Assembly (NCBI RefSeq): GCF_004123195.1
Contig: NZ_SDLI01000013.1
Location: 320 to 64,319, forward strand
Origin: Ammoniphilus sp. CFH 90114
GTDB taxonomy: Bacteria; Bacillota; Bacilli; Aneurinibacillales; RAOX-1
Reading direction: 5' to 3'
Length of the DNA: 64,000 bases
Made by a program: the position numbers and the translations under genes. Position 1 is the stretch's first letter, and every line of letters begins with the position of its first letter. Below are positions 19,501 through 27,805 of the stretch, piece after piece. The notes below the pieces were generated by a model. It was not told where the DNA came from, made no database searches, and saw nothing but the letters and a program-made list of their open reading frames with translations.

Positions 19501-21467
19501 AGGGAGCCGTAGTTTCCGCAGTCACAGATGTAAAGGATAGCAAGGTGCTGTATTTAACTTTGACTCAGCCTATTTCTAGTGACGCGCAAGTTCTTATTCG
19601 AGAGGGAGCGGCTACAGACTTAACAGGAAATGCTTCTGGTGAAGAGAGTATAACGGTTTCGATCCAGTCTGCGGTATCGAATAATGCCTGGCTTGGGGGA
19701 CTTGCCATTACTCCAGGTGTATTATCCCCCAACTTTAGCTCGGAGCAGATGAATTATACGCTTCGTCTTCCGGTTTCTGTAGGGGATATTGATGTCACGG
19801 CGAGTTTGTCTCATGCTCAAGCCAAGTTGGTTATAGAAGGGGATCTAGCAGCTAGTGGAACGACAAAGAGAGTTCGCATTCCACATACTGGGGAGATTAC
19901 GCTTGTTTCAACGGCTCCGGATGGTGTCACGAAGCGAATCTATACGATTCAAGTGGAACGTGTGGATGAGACACAAGACGATGCTACACTATCGTCCATA
20001 ACCGTAAATCCAGGTACCCTGAATCCAATATTCCAGCCAACGGTATTAGAGTATGGGGTCATAGTGGACCAATCCGTAACGGAGCTCACCATTACGGCAG
20101 TTGGGAATGACCCTCACAGTAAGTTGAAAATGAATGGGGTAGCTGTAAACAGTGGAAATGCTATGCCTGTAATTATCCCGAGTGATGGGAGGATTCAATT
20201 GGAGGTAACGGCTCCAGATGGAGTCACGAGGAATACCTACTTGATTCAAGTGTCTCGAAAATCAGGAAGCTCGGGAGGTTCAGGAGGAGGGTCTACTCCA
20301 ATCTCTGTAGGGGATTCGCTTGACGTCGGGAAAGATGCCCAGATAGAGAAGCGTAAAGCGGCGAACGGTGGAGTATCTTTACACGTTACTCTAAACAGAG
20401 AAACCGTAAAGAAAGCTCTAGAACGCAGAGGAAAAGAAGAAAAGCCACTTTTTGTCGAGACCACTGAGCAGGCGGATGAGTACGTACTAAACTTTGAATC
20501 TGAGGTCCTCAACGAACTGAAGAAAGCTTCCGCCGTCGTCATCTGGAAAACAGGTCTAGCTAATCTGACCATCCCGATGGCAAGTGTCGAATCTAAGCTT
20601 TCGAAGGGTGTCTATCTGATCATCGGCAAGCCGACGGTGCAAGAAGGGAAGACGTACCTGGAGGCTGCGAAACAACAGAGTACATCGTTAAAGCTTGAGC
20701 AAGGTCCTATTCTTGCTGGTGTGTTTGAGCAAACGGGAGAGGCCATATCACCGGTAATGTTTGAGATGGAGTTTCTGTCAAGAGAGGTGAAGCAGGAAGC
20801 TGTCTATCATTATCAGCTTAATAAGAGCCTATGGACTTTCTTAAAAAACGGTACCACGGTAAGCATCGATTCACCAAGCATCTTGGCTGTGATGACGTAC
20901 AACCATTCATTTACAGATCTTATTGGTCATTGGGCAAAAGAAGATATTGAGTGGATGGCTCAACGTTTGTTGGTCAGTGGTTATTCTGTGAGTGAGTTCA
21001 AACCACAGCAAGCCGTCAGTCGAGCCGAGTTCACAACGATGTTAGTAAGGGCATTGGGATTAACATCGAATCTATCAGATGGAACAGTACGTTTTACGGA
21101 TGTTTCTAACGAAGATTGGTTCTATACGACGGTCCGAACAGGGGTTGAAGCCGGCATTGTTACAGGAATGCCTGATGGCACATTCAAGCCGAATGAAACG
21201 ATCACCAGAGAACAAATGACCATTATGATATGGAAGGCTTACTTGATGAAGATGAAGGAACGTTCCGCTGCGGCTCCTAAGGCCGATCTGAATAGACTAA
21301 ATCGATACCAAGACAGAGAGCAAGTAGCCAAATGGTCTGCAAATGAAATCGCACTGTCGCTTCAAGAGGGTCTGGTTAAAGGGGTAACAGACCGTCGTTT
21401 CGATCCGAAAGGAATGGCGACAAGAGCTCAAGCCGTTGTAGTCATTAAGAACCTCGTAAAAGATTAA
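13584..21467 (+). CDS. Giant multidomain SLH-anchored surface protein
   Basis: The start is placed at ATG 13584, which opens a clear signal peptide (MRRTLLKLRKKLPLFLTFVM, cleaved near PQATA); the longer reading frame from 13458 adds 42 residues with no export signal. The mature protein has about 2,627 residues. In order (approximate): a beta-propeller of TolB/PD40-like repeats with DGRYIAF and DVFLYDRETK motifs (70-420); a fibronectin-III-like domain (462-540); carboxypeptidase-regulatory-like sandwiches (660-930); a DUF11-like adhesin repeat (1130-1230); an Ig-like unit (1265-1330); a Gly/Ala hydrophobic stretch (1640-1682); two SbsA-like Ig domains (1820-2030); two cadherin-like beta-sandwich repeats (2035-2223); a Gly/Ser linker; a beta module; three SLH repeats (2440-2627). 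It is probably an adhesin or S-layer-associated scaffold. No catalytic domain is recognisable. Confidence 0.93.
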   Translation: MRRTLLKLRKKLPLFLTFVMLFGLLPLPQATALEEETSVMKTPVTEEVYQVQQQRSQPKSSSLAWNQLTKLDRGILPSIYVSEEPISRMSSSGRYVGVIRMNVSMGEPMEVREVVSVFDRLTGEIDNVMGPSSMSSFNRIRNFDMSDDARFIAFSHIEDLYPQVTKVYVFDRVTRELETITQTGGRSDSGNGNDRVEISGEGRYIVFDSLAKGLVEEDQDEKRDVFLYDRETKTTTRISTRPGLTEEDLGHSSSPSMSMDGRYIAFDSEVNLLNSAEYNYMTNVYLYDRDTGTIRRISDGLGGEVPDGWSYEPSISADGQTVAFLSDASNLVEGDENYEADLFIYNNQRGIQRIAFVPDGNDHGMFIKSPSISPDGKYVGYELLQYGDEDEIKEAYVADIEAQASVRVTVPQSPLGLINPSRLPTVGMDGNPVVFFSMYNESLNGNDFELPGMFVASMGSAPTWPTGSELQVEGGENNTVVLGWPDAADSSEVLGYQVYKDGTVIGFVPYGQGNQFNSDVQPGMQHTFHIEAVNSNFHVSAKLEKGAGSDPGNPSDRFDISWEADNSRNGLPSPGSEIEIMAYTGKGLDGQAVIEYKVWKDENHTDSKATKLLLEEVTHLPGAYRTKFVLEEGTAELTSLTIKMKDPATGKETEKKAANLPVQISGRVNVNFDNPGDAPLTGAVLSYIHPRFGSHFMMLTGQGAVTLDGLVPGEEYRIVLRSSNNRHILAEADGVKAEAGRTNNVSLTIEQPAKIRFQVLDPKGHPRSGIQIQLYDENQEYLGRYTSGEEGWTYWQEGLVAGSKITAKVDVSGEWVQKVPDQSIELTPGVNETVIQLQALPEGILKGKVVNPAGEPVMNALVKATQTFNGNTIVKEARSNLDGEYQFNSMLTGEVAVEAYETSYSYRTEESLKAHITVGNTTTLTIPVRQPGYGVVNLKVFVKYLDTDWMGPVNMEQMNYMVEIEADRGGWMRGYFQNAYQFSGYPGDTVNVCVTGSTPSFMTVCNKATLDENANGTVEIRYEEKGGRVQAKLAQMDHRWVSGSLYSIQGNSKSWYRSVGDWDMNGDMLNLNIMDPGNYRLELTRRLNSSETRYEYANVEFTVHDQQIVNVGTIQFSPTSYFVNQWGNRFTAWPNRAVPGSVVTFRVFYQNGKNREAKDTYLFLDVPQGMSPVIDTNGNIIVTGAEGAVLEEGKLKVPLGDLTSNQSGGITYQLKVDSAFNRNTVAVAAQIRSNIEGKSIEETMGTIQLDTPRLTLELPEEISQLDTQISGYAPAGSTVKVYDGQALVGSAVASPIGYWSMNATLPDIGNPSVHVLHAETEANSVTLQSEKVYVDYDDSRPRLIEMAMAQAPNQKWVTFGLENGISRLPYSVVPGNPFQFELKFDRPDDVENVYVYLGGQMGEPVKAVRSGDLYRAVAPTGQDALGGIYVSYDVVPGPYTYEADQPSLEQIRQSMPRGMRDFEVVSTTPFELKDGKYTGTAVLHLPQLDDMKMTVTFTLQPHAGYQPSDGEIALAQKSGDPVLGSSFDAVETEEGLTSITKGYVPMDLIFQNGAPGAPDAFTALSRIERWIGKAEQYKDLAEYSTHVHMEFNERYKTVKDIKGQFDSYKSYAGKINRITYNVERGLDCLAELPTTVKQAGKALGAVVIGEVAKVGLGAWTGAMGLVGPAGAAAGFAAQVASSKIDKYVDAQIDSIGTGYNQCNDEDEKKRKRKKIADPKWIYDPSGYVYEAVPENRLEDVLATVLYLDGGQWTVWDAGPYEQVNPHYTDREGRYGWDVPPGKWKVVWEKEGYEVQTSAELDVPPPHTEVHAGLISRAAPQVETVTGYTYEGGSFVDIVFTKYLKVSELPNRTMEIKDSEGSALGGTIQFVEASEDPVQEGEKLSRTLRFQPNQELRLNEQYDIKIHPHPFKSYADVWMTDSYTGSFSVKELDTVGPRPVSASGDEGGRMIRLTFNEALGRTIDRGRFEVNGAEGAVVSAVTDVKDSKVLYLTLTQPISSDAQVLIREGAATDLTGNASGEESITVSIQSAVSNNAWLGGLAITPGVLSPNFSSEQMNYTLRLPVSVGDIDVTASLSHAQAKLVIEGDLAASGTTKRVRIPHTGEITLVSTAPDGVTKRIYTIQVERVDETQDDATLSSITVNPGTLNPIFQPTVLEYGVIVDQSVTELTITAVGNDPHSKLKMNGVAVNSGNAMPVIIPSDGRIQLEVTAPDGVTRNTYLIQVSRKSGSSGGSGGGSTPISVGDSLDVGKDAQIEKRKAANGGVSLHVTLNRETVKKALERRGKEEKPLFVETTEQADEYVLNFESEVLNELKKASAVVIWKTGLANLTIPMASVESKLSKGVYLIIGKPTVQEGKTYLEAAKQQSTSLKLEQGPILAGVFEQTGEAISPVMFEMEFLSREVKQEAVYHYQLNKSLWTFLKNGTTVSIDSPSILAVMTYNHSFTDLIGHWAKEDIEWMAQRLLVSGYSVSEFKPQQAVSRAEFTTMLVRALGLTSNLSDGTVRFTDVSNEDWFYTTVRTGVEAGIVTGMPDGTFKPNETITREQMTIMIWKAYLMKMKERSAAAPKADLNRLNRYQDREQVAKWSANEIALSLQEGLVKGVTDRRFDPKGMATRAQAVVVIKNLVKD

Positions 21468-21476
21468 AAAGAAAAA

Positions 21477-21525
21477 GGCTGAACCCAGGGGACATCTTCT
21501 TATGTCCTTGGGTCAGCCCTTTTTA
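21477..21525. terminator. Bidirectional terminator between the giant gene and tkt
   Basis: Long arms ggctgaacccaggggacat and atgtccttgggtcagcc pair with few mismatches, with A-runs on one side and T-runs on the other. The genes converge here. Confidence 0.95.
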
Positions 21526-21527
21526 AA

Positions 21528-23525
21528 TTATCCCAAAACCTTCTCTACCTGAGCTACCACATTCTCCACCGTGAATCCATATTCCTTCAGGATACGGTCT
21601 CCAGGAGCGGAAGCACCAAATTCCTTGATGCCGATGATCGTTCCGTGGTCACCCACATACTTCTCCCAGCCCAGTGGGTAAGCCATCTCGATGCCGACGC
21701 GAGCCTTGACGTCAGGAAGGATAACGGAGTCTTTGTATTCCTGAGATTGCTTTTCGAAAAGCTCCCAGCTTGGCATGCTCACGACGCGAGCGGCGATGCC
21801 TTTGGCTGCGAGGGCCACCTGTGCTTCAACTGCTAAGCTGACTTCGGAACCCGTTGCCAGCAATTGAACTTGTGGCTTCGCTCCATCAGCTGGATCTGCC
21901 ACCACGTAGGCTCCTTTTGCGACGCCTTCACGGGCTTTTTCTGCACTTCCTTCAAGAACCGGAAGCTTCTGACGAGTCAGCACCATCGCGACAGGGTTTT
22001 CCTTTTGCTCGATCGCATAGCGGTAAGCTTGGATGGTTTCGTTGGCATCCGCTGGACGCATAACCAGTAGGTTTGGCATGACGCGAAGGGAAGGCAGGTG
22101 CTCCACAGGTTCGTGAGTCGGACCATCTTCTCCTACGGCGATGCTGTCGTGAGTCAGAACGTAAATCACGGGTTGCTTCATTAAAGCAGATAAACGGACA
22201 GCTGGACGCAGGTAGTCAGAGAAGACGAAGAACGTTCCGCCATACGGACGAACCCCTCCATGTAAAGACAATCCGTTCAACGCAGCCGCCATCGCAAATT
22301 CACGAACACCAAACCATACGTTACGGCCCGCATAATTATGACGATCGAAGACGTCTAGGCCTTTCAATGTCGTATTGTTGGAAGAAGCTAGATCGGCAGA
22401 TCCTCCGAATAGAGTCGGCAGGTTTTTCGCAATGGCATTCAGCGCAGCGCCAGAAGATTCGCGCGTAGCCATCTTCGGTGCATCGGTTCCGAAGACAGGA
22501 AGGTCTGCATCCCAGCCTTCAGGAAGCTCGCCCTTCATGGCTTGCTCAAATTGCTGAGCCAATTCAGGGTGGGCTTGCTTATAACCGGCGAAGAGCTCAT
22601 TCCATTGATCTTCTTTTTTCTGCAATTCTCCTTTGATTTGGGCAAAATGGTTGCGCGCATCCTCTGGTACGTCAAAAGGTTCATGCTCCCAGCCATACGT
22701 TTGCTTAGTTAAAGTGACCTCGTCTTTCCCTAGTGGGGAGCCGTGAGCAGCGGATTTTCCTGCTTTATTCGGGCTGCCGTAGCCAATCACGGTACGGACT
22801 TCGATCATCGCAGGTCGAACAAGGTCTTGCTTTGCTTCTTGTATAGCTCGTCCTATCGCCTCGATGTCGTTTCCGTCTTCTACGCGAAGGTATTGCCAGC
22901 CGTAAGATTCATAGCGCTTCGCTACACTTTCGGTGAAGGCAAAGCTAAGTTCACCATCAAGGGAAATATCATTGGAATCATAGAGGACAATCAGCTTACC
23001 AAGTCCCATATGTCCGGCCATCGAAGCGGCCTCAGCGGATACGCCTTCCATTAAGTCCCCGTCTCCGCAGATGGTGTATGTATAATGATCGACGACTTTA
23101 AATCCTTCTTTATTATAAGTCGCAGCTAAATGGGCTTCGGCCATAGCCATCCCCACGGCCATAGCAACTCCTTGTCCAAGTGGTCCGGTTGTGGCTTCTA
23201 CGCCTGGAGTGTGGCCAAACTCAGGGTGTCCAGGTGTTTTACTGCCCCATTGACGGAAGTTCTTCAACTCTTCGATGGGAAGATCGTAACCGGTAAGGTG
23301 AAGCAAGCTGTAAAGTAAGGCAGAACCATGTCCAGCGGAAAGGACAAAACGGTCGCGGTTGACCCACTCGGGATTCGCTGGATTGTGGTTCATCTGCTTT
23401 GCCCACAGCTCGTAAGCCATGGGAGCAGCCCCCATGGGCATGCCTGGATGTCCGGAATTTGCTTGCTCTACCATATCAATGGAGAGGGCGCGTATGGCAT
23501 TAATGGCCAATTGATCGATTGACAT
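21528..23525 (-). CDS. tkt: Transketolase
   Basis: Transketolase moves two-carbon ketol units between sugar phosphates in the pentose phosphate pathway, using thiamine diphosphate and a divalent metal. The 665 residues match the family length. The N-terminal [18 protein letters not shown], the cofactor-binding [19 protein letters not shown] with the following SNDISLDG, and the transketolase signature [13 protein letters not shown] are all intact. The ribosome site AAGGAGGAAA lies just before the ATG. The gene is monocistronic on the minus strand, between the giant surface-protein gene and the germination operon; its position next to these genes has no obvious functional meaning. Confidence 0.98.
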   Translation of the reverse strand: MSIDQLAINAIRALSIDMVEQANSGHPGMPMGAAPMAYELWAKQMNHNPANPEWVNRDRFVLSAGHGSALLYSLLHLTGYDLPIEELKNFRQWGSKTPGHPEFGHTPGVEATTGPLGQGVAMAVGMAMAEAHLAATYNKEGFKVVDHYTYTICGDGDLMEGVSAEAASMAGHMGLGKLIVLYDSNDISLDGELSFAFTESVAKRYESYGWQYLRVEDGNDIEAIGRAIQEAKQDLVRPAMIEVRTVIGYGSPNKAGKSAAHGSPLGKDEVTLTKQTYGWEHEPFDVPEDARNHFAQIKGELQKKEDQWNELFAGYKQAHPELAQQFEQAMKGELPEGWDADLPVFGTDAPKMATRESSGAALNAIAKNLPTLFGGSADLASSNNTTLKGLDVFDRHNYAGRNVWFGVREFAMAAALNGLSLHGGVRPYGGTFFVFSDYLRPAVRLSALMKQPVIYVLTHDSIAVGEDGPTHEPVEHLPSLRVMPNLLVMRPADANETIQAYRYAIEQKENPVAMVLTRQKLPVLEGSAEKAREGVAKGAYVVADPADGAKPQVQLLATGSEVSLAVEAQVALAAKGIAARVVSMPSWELFEKQSQEYKDSVILPDVKARVGIEMAYPLGWEKYVGDHGTIIGIKEFGASAPGDRILKEYGFTVENVVAQVEKVLG

Positions 23526-23637
23526 TTGAAATTTCCTCCTTATTGTACAAGCACGATATTCCTATATTACCATAATCAACTTGGATTTATCAGCGATTTG
23601 CGAGGGGAAGTTCGAAATTTGCCAAAATCGCAAGTCC

Positions 23638-24711
23638 TTATTTATTCACACTTCTCCCGTTCTTTGGTTTGAGGATCCAAAACAGAAGGACAGGAATCAG
23701 CCATTCAAATAGAAGGGCGATGGCTGGCCAAGTCCTGTTAAAGTTCAGAGTCTGAATGGCGTCACTAAAAAACCAGAAGGAACACACCAGAGAAAAAAGT
23801 CCGAGAGGTCCCATGATGGACTTGGGGGAGATTTTGGGTGCTAATTGCTTAATGGCGTGACAAACCAAGAAAAGTCCTACTCCGATCTTGACAATCATGG
23901 CGGGCATCCAGATTCCGATAATAGGAAGATCCAAACGATCGAGAAAGTCGGTTATCCGGATCGCGCGAATCATCTCCTGATTCGGGTACATGAATCGGGG
24001 AGCCAGTTCCGGACCGAGAACGGTAACATTGAACGTGATGAGAATTTCTAACAGAAAGATCGCTATAAAAAATCCCCATAGACCATGTCGGAAAGAAATT
24101 TGTTTTCCCGGTACCATGAAAGCCAAGGCAATCATCTCGCCAAGATAGGCGACAGCATACCAGCTGCCATTGAGCAGATCTCCAACGCTTGCTTCAAAGA
24201 TCGGTAGAAAATCTCGACCATCAAATTCACGTAATAGGAAGATCGGGAGGGATAAAACAATCAGGATCAAAGCGCTCTGATAAATCTCAGCCGTTCTTCC
24301 GACGAGTTCAATCCCCCCACGGGTCATAAAGATCGCCGTTATTACCGCAAGAGAAGTTATGACCACGATTGGTGTATTCTGTAGGATGATAATATTAATG
24401 AAATCACTGATTAACCGAATATCTCGAGCTAGGATAATCAAAAAAAAGAGAAGATAGGAAAAACCGAACACCCTACCCAAGTATGGATATCGCTCAATCA
24501 TAATGGTTAGTAGATCATGGTCTGGGAAACGGGCTAGAATCCTGGAGATGAGCCACCAAGCGGAAAGAGGGATGACCATCGCGATTAGATAGCAGATCCA
24601 GGCGTCTTGTTTAGCCATTCCAATCACTTGGGCCGGCACGCTGATCAGAGTCGAATTGAGCGTTAAGGCACAGATAATCAGCATTCCTTGGTGAGCAGAG
24701 ATCCTTTCCAA
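23638..24711 (-). CDS. Spore germinant receptor B subunit (GerAB/GerKB family)
   Basis: This 357-residue integral membrane protein has about ten hydrophobic segments and the amino acid permease-like fold of GerAB proteins (Spore_permease family). Its start is TTG, preceded by AAGGAAGTGA. Motifs typical of the family include the N-terminal stretch ISAHQGMLIICALTLNSTL and a central GGIELVGRTAEIY. B subunits bind the small-molecule germinant in the spore inner membrane (established for GerAB of B. subtilis, which senses L-alanine). This is the last gene of a four-gene operon in the order A-C-D-B, as in gerK-like loci. The ligand cannot be predicted from the sequence alone. Confidence 0.93.
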   Translation of the reverse strand: MERISAHQGMLIICALTLNSTLISVPAQVIGMAKQDAWICYLIAMVIPLSAWWLISRILARFPDHDLLTIMIERYPYLGRVFGFSYLLFFLIILARDIRLISDFINIIILQNTPIVVITSLAVITAIFMTRGGIELVGRTAEIYQSALILIVLSLPIFLLREFDGRDFLPIFEASVGDLLNGSWYAVAYLGEMIALAFMVPGKQISFRHGLWGFFIAIFLLEILITFNVTVLGPELAPRFMYPNQEMIRAIRITDFLDRLDLPIIGIWMPAMIVKIGVGLFLVCHAIKQLAPKISPKSIMGPLGLFSLVCSFWFFSDAIQTLNFNRTWPAIALLFEWLIPVLLFWILKPKNGRSVNK

Positions 24712-24723
24712 TGGTTCACTTCC

Positions 24724-24942
24724 TTACGGTACAAGAATAAGGGGTTCTAGCAAGCTTTCTAGCCAAACCATAGGCCTGTGAACGTCGATTGCACTAGAAC
24801 AGTAGATCCACAGAAGCCAGCTGGTACCTAAGATCCCATAGACAAACCATCGCGTGTGCCGGTTCTCCTTTTTTAGAGTCTTCCATTCCAGGGCTAGAAG
24901 GAGCCCGATAGCAATGAATCCTTGGATGAGTGGTGAATTCAC
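24724..24942 (-). CDS. Small two-helix membrane protein of the germinant receptor operon (D-type subunit)
   Basis: The 72-residue product has two hydrophobic segments (about residues 6-20 and 33-52) and a GTG start that overlaps the stop of the C-subunit gene (GTGA), so translation is coupled. Short two-segment proteins of about 75 residues, called D proteins, are encoded in many gerA-family operons of Bacillales and modulate germination through their cognate receptor (known from B. subtilis and B. megaterium work). Position and topology fit that group; sequence identity to a specific D protein cannot be claimed here. It lies between the C and B subunit genes. Confidence 0.8.
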   Translation of the reverse strand: MNSPLIQGFIAIGLLLALEWKTLKKENRHTRWFVYGILGTSWLLWIYCSSAIDVHRPMVWLESLLEPLILVP

Positions 24943-26123
24943 GGCGCGATTTCTCCTTCCTTAAAACCAAACGGTTTGGTGATGGAACCGGTATGTTCAA
25001 TATGGACATTAGCTACGACTTCTACATCTACTCGAGGGTAATATTCCTTCTTCCATTGCTCGCGCATATCCGCCCACTTTTTAGGATATCTTTGGTGGAA
25101 GGCTTCGCCAATCCCAATAGGATCGGAATGAAACTCATGCTGCAGCTTATGGATAACATCTTCCATTGTGGTCTCTATGGTTTTGCGCAATAGTCCTTCT
25201 AAATCACGTAGATTGCCATTTTTCGTAATATCATATTGGGAGGCATTCTCGACCAAGGATCCCCTTGTATCCACTTCCACTTTTATGTGGAGTTTGTCAC
25301 CCTTGATGGTAGGCTTCAAGCGAGATTGCACGTCTTCGAATCTGACCTCGAGTCGTCCCTCGCCATGTGGAGGGACGACCCGAATCGTGGGAAGAGGGGA
25401 CTGATCCATAGCGACCAAGAGAATCGAGGCTTCCTCATTTTCAAGGACTCCCGCCAGCTTATCTTGGTCAAAGACCGCCATTCCTTTAAACTGAATATTC
25501 GTCTTGGCTTGTCCCTTAGGTCCGGGATGGGTCTTAGTTTGAGCAAGGTAAGGGAGAATGGGGTCGATCCCTTCTTTTAATAATTTCTCTGTTAGAACTC
25601 TTAGGGTTGGATTTTCCGTCATCACGGATTGAGCCATTTCTCGAATCATCTCCGCTGGAAAGTTCTCAATCGGTGCATCCGAGTTTAATACATCCCGTGC
25701 CTGACCTTCTACGACAACGCCAAGAGTACTCAACCGATTCTGAGGGACGCGTACTAAGATGTCTAAGGATTGAGACACTCCTTCTTTAGCTAGATCCTCC
25801 CCGAAAACAATCACGCGGCGGTGAGAAAAATTGAGCTGTCTTGAGAGCATAGATTGTTGAACCTCGTTGGCTTCTCTCAGTGTGCTCCCTTCGGCGGATT
25901 CCACATACCAGGGACCTGTCCCACTGGTTCCTCCACCTCCGCCGCTCGACCCTTTCCCTCCCATCTGACCAGGCAGCGTAACCTGAATAGAAACGAGATA
26001 GTTGTCCTCAACCTTATCCACTCCCGTACCTGCTACGAAAGCCACATCATTTATTTCTATACGATCCCAACAACCTGTGCTCAGGATCATGGAGGGTATG
26101 AGGAAAAGCAGCATTTTTTTCAT
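24939..26123 (-). CDS. Spore germinant receptor C subunit, lipoprotein (GerAC/GerKC family)
   Basis: The 394 residues start with a lipoprotein signal peptide and lipobox (LSTGC, Cys18), so the protein is lipid-anchored at the outer face of the spore inner membrane. After it comes the GerAC signature WDRIEINDVAFVAGTGVDK. The C-terminal domain carries the family region with VDVEVVANVHIEHTGSI. A Gly/Ser stretch (GGKGSSGGGGG) near residues 54-66 is a local insertion in the first domain. The start overlaps the A-subunit stop (ATGA). C subunits are needed for function of the receptor complex and for its clustering in the germinosome in B. subtilis. Confidence 0.95.
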   Translation of the reverse strand: MKKMLLFLIPSMILSTGCWDRIEINDVAFVAGTGVDKVEDNYLVSIQVTLPGQMGGKGSSGGGGGTSGTGPWYVESAEGSTLREANEVQQSMLSRQLNFSHRRVIVFGEDLAKEGVSQSLDILVRVPQNRLSTLGVVVEGQARDVLNSDAPIENFPAEMIREMAQSVMTENPTLRVLTEKLLKEGIDPILPYLAQTKTHPGPKGQAKTNIQFKGMAVFDQDKLAGVLENEEASILLVAMDQSPLPTIRVVPPHGEGRLEVRFEDVQSRLKPTIKGDKLHIKVEVDTRGSLVENASQYDITKNGNLRDLEGLLRKTIETTMEDVIHKLQHEFHSDPIGIGEAFHQRYPKKWADMREQWKKEYYPRVDVEVVANVHIEHTGSITKPFGFKEGEIAP

Positions 26124-27703
26124 ATCCGTTTTTTCCCCTGAGTTGGTGGTTCAGGCTTCATATCTGTGGCCATCCTTTGCCTATTCTCCTGATCGGTGTA
26201 GGTAGAGGGACGTTCATTCATTTTCCACCATGGCACACGCAGGAAGGTATCTTTGAGCTCGTTTAAGTTCAGTGGGGCAAAGCCTGACATATAAGGAACG
26301 CCGAAGGATCGCAGGCTGCACATGTGCATGATAATCCACATCATGGCGATGATAATCCCATAAAGCCCGAAAACTCCAGCCAAAATCATTATAGGAAAGC
26401 GCAGCATTCGAACTGTGATCGCAAAGTTAAAACGAGGGATGGTAAAGGAAGCGATCCCTGTAATGGAAACAATAATGACCATGGGAGCTGATACAATTCC
26501 GGCTTCTACTGCAGCTTGACCAATCACGAGAGCGCCTAGAATACTTACGGCTTGTCCCACTGTTTTTGGCAAACGTATTCCGGCTTCTCGTAAGGCTTCG
26601 AAGGCGACTTCCATAATTAAAGCTTCTATAAGAGCCGGGAATGGAATCGCTTCTCTCGTTGCCGCAATCGTATAGATCAGGTTGGTTGGCAACATATCAT
26701 GGTGATACGTGATCACGGCGACATAGATAGCAGGAAATAGCAAGGAGATAAAAAGGAAAATATAACGAAGCCATCGAATCAGATTGACGATCATATACCG
26801 CTCGTAATAATCCTCTGAAGCTTGTAGGAACTGAACCGCCGTTACAGGTCCGCTCAAGGCAAAAGGGGTACCATCTACTAAAATGACAAATCTCCCTTCC
26901 AACAGTTGCCCGGCAATCGTGTCGGGTCTCTCTGAGTATTGAACTTGTGGAAAAGGAGAATAGGGATCATCTTCAATTAATTCTTCGAGATAGCCCGTTT
27001 CTAGAACCCCATCGATTTTAATATCTTTAATCCGGGCCGTGACTTCCTTAATGACATCCGGATCGGCTAAACCCTCCATATAGGCGAGCGCGATATTGGT
27101 TTGGGTATGCTCTCCTAGAACGAAGGGTACCATCTTCAATTGAGGAGATTTCAACCGAAAACGGATGAGAGCGGAATTGGTGCGTAAATTTTCCGAGAAG
27201 CCCTCTCTTGGTCCTCGAATAACAGACTCGGTATTGGGTTCCTGCACCCCACGTCTCGTTCCTCCACGAACACTGAGAATGGTCGCACGATCAAACCTTT
27301 GCACGAGGAGAACGGCATTCCCCGTTAGAATCGCGTTCACAGCTTCAGAAACCGTCTTGGCCTCAGAAACTTGGGATACAGATTGACCGTTTTCCAACAA
27401 ATTCGGGATGCGTGTATCGGGCTCTACGGCTTGTTGGCCAAAACGGAACAGCAAGGGAGTAAGAGCATGATCGCTGATCATGTCTGAATCAACCATCCCA
27501 TCTATATAGATGAGAACTCCTTGAACATGGGGCTGTAATGTCAACTCACGGTAGACGACATCGGAGCAATCATGAAACAACTGCTTGATCATCTCAAGGT
27601 TGTCTTCTAGCCGATGCAATAACAAGACGTCTGATGAGATACCGATATGGGTGTAGGTTTTGCTTTTGCTTTTTTTCTGCCGCCTAAACACATTTCTTCT
27701 CAT
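26120..27703 (-). CDS. Spore germinant receptor A subunit (GerAA/GerKA family)
   Basis: The 527 residues have a large hydrophilic N-terminal domain (about 1-285, including IDGMVDSDMISDHAL) and a C-terminal membrane domain with about five hydrophobic segments, containing the very conserved PFPALIEALIMEVAFEALRE and LPKTVGQAVSILGALVIGQA. Recent work on GerAA shows that A subunits oligomerise into a membrane channel that releases ions on germination. AGGGAG lies nine bases before the ATG. It is the first gene of the A-C-D-B operon. Expression by the forespore factor sigma-G would be expected, but I cannot point to a convincing sigma-G promoter in the ~100 bases upstream. Confidence 0.97.
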   Translation of the reverse strand: MRRNVFRRQKKSKSKTYTHIGISSDVLLLHRLEDNLEMIKQLFHDCSDVVYRELTLQPHVQGVLIYIDGMVDSDMISDHALTPLLFRFGQQAVEPDTRIPNLLENGQSVSQVSEAKTVSEAVNAILTGNAVLLVQRFDRATILSVRGGTRRGVQEPNTESVIRGPREGFSENLRTNSALIRFRLKSPQLKMVPFVLGEHTQTNIALAYMEGLADPDVIKEVTARIKDIKIDGVLETGYLEELIEDDPYSPFPQVQYSERPDTIAGQLLEGRFVILVDGTPFALSGPVTAVQFLQASEDYYERYMIVNLIRWLRYIFLFISLLFPAIYVAVITYHHDMLPTNLIYTIAATREAIPFPALIEALIMEVAFEALREAGIRLPKTVGQAVSILGALVIGQAAVEAGIVSAPMVIIVSITGIASFTIPRFNFAITVRMLRFPIMILAGVFGLYGIIIAMMWIIMHMCSLRSFGVPYMSGFAPLNLNELKDTFLRVPWWKMNERPSTYTDQENRQRMATDMKPEPPTQGKKRI

Positions 27704-27768
27704 CGAGATACTCCCTAATGTTAAAGTCTCTTTCTATAAAGTGGCATGAATGGAAGGGATTTATTCGC

Positions 27769-27803
27769 AAAAAAATCAAGAGGCTGATGGCAGCCTCTTG
27801 ATT
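27769..27803 (-). terminator. Rho-independent terminator (minus strand)
   Basis: On the minus strand aatcaagaggctg and cagcctcttgatt flank a four-base loop and are followed by TTTTTT. It ends the small gene at 27806-28171 and separates it from the germination operon. Confidence 0.93.
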
Positions 27804-27805
27804 CC

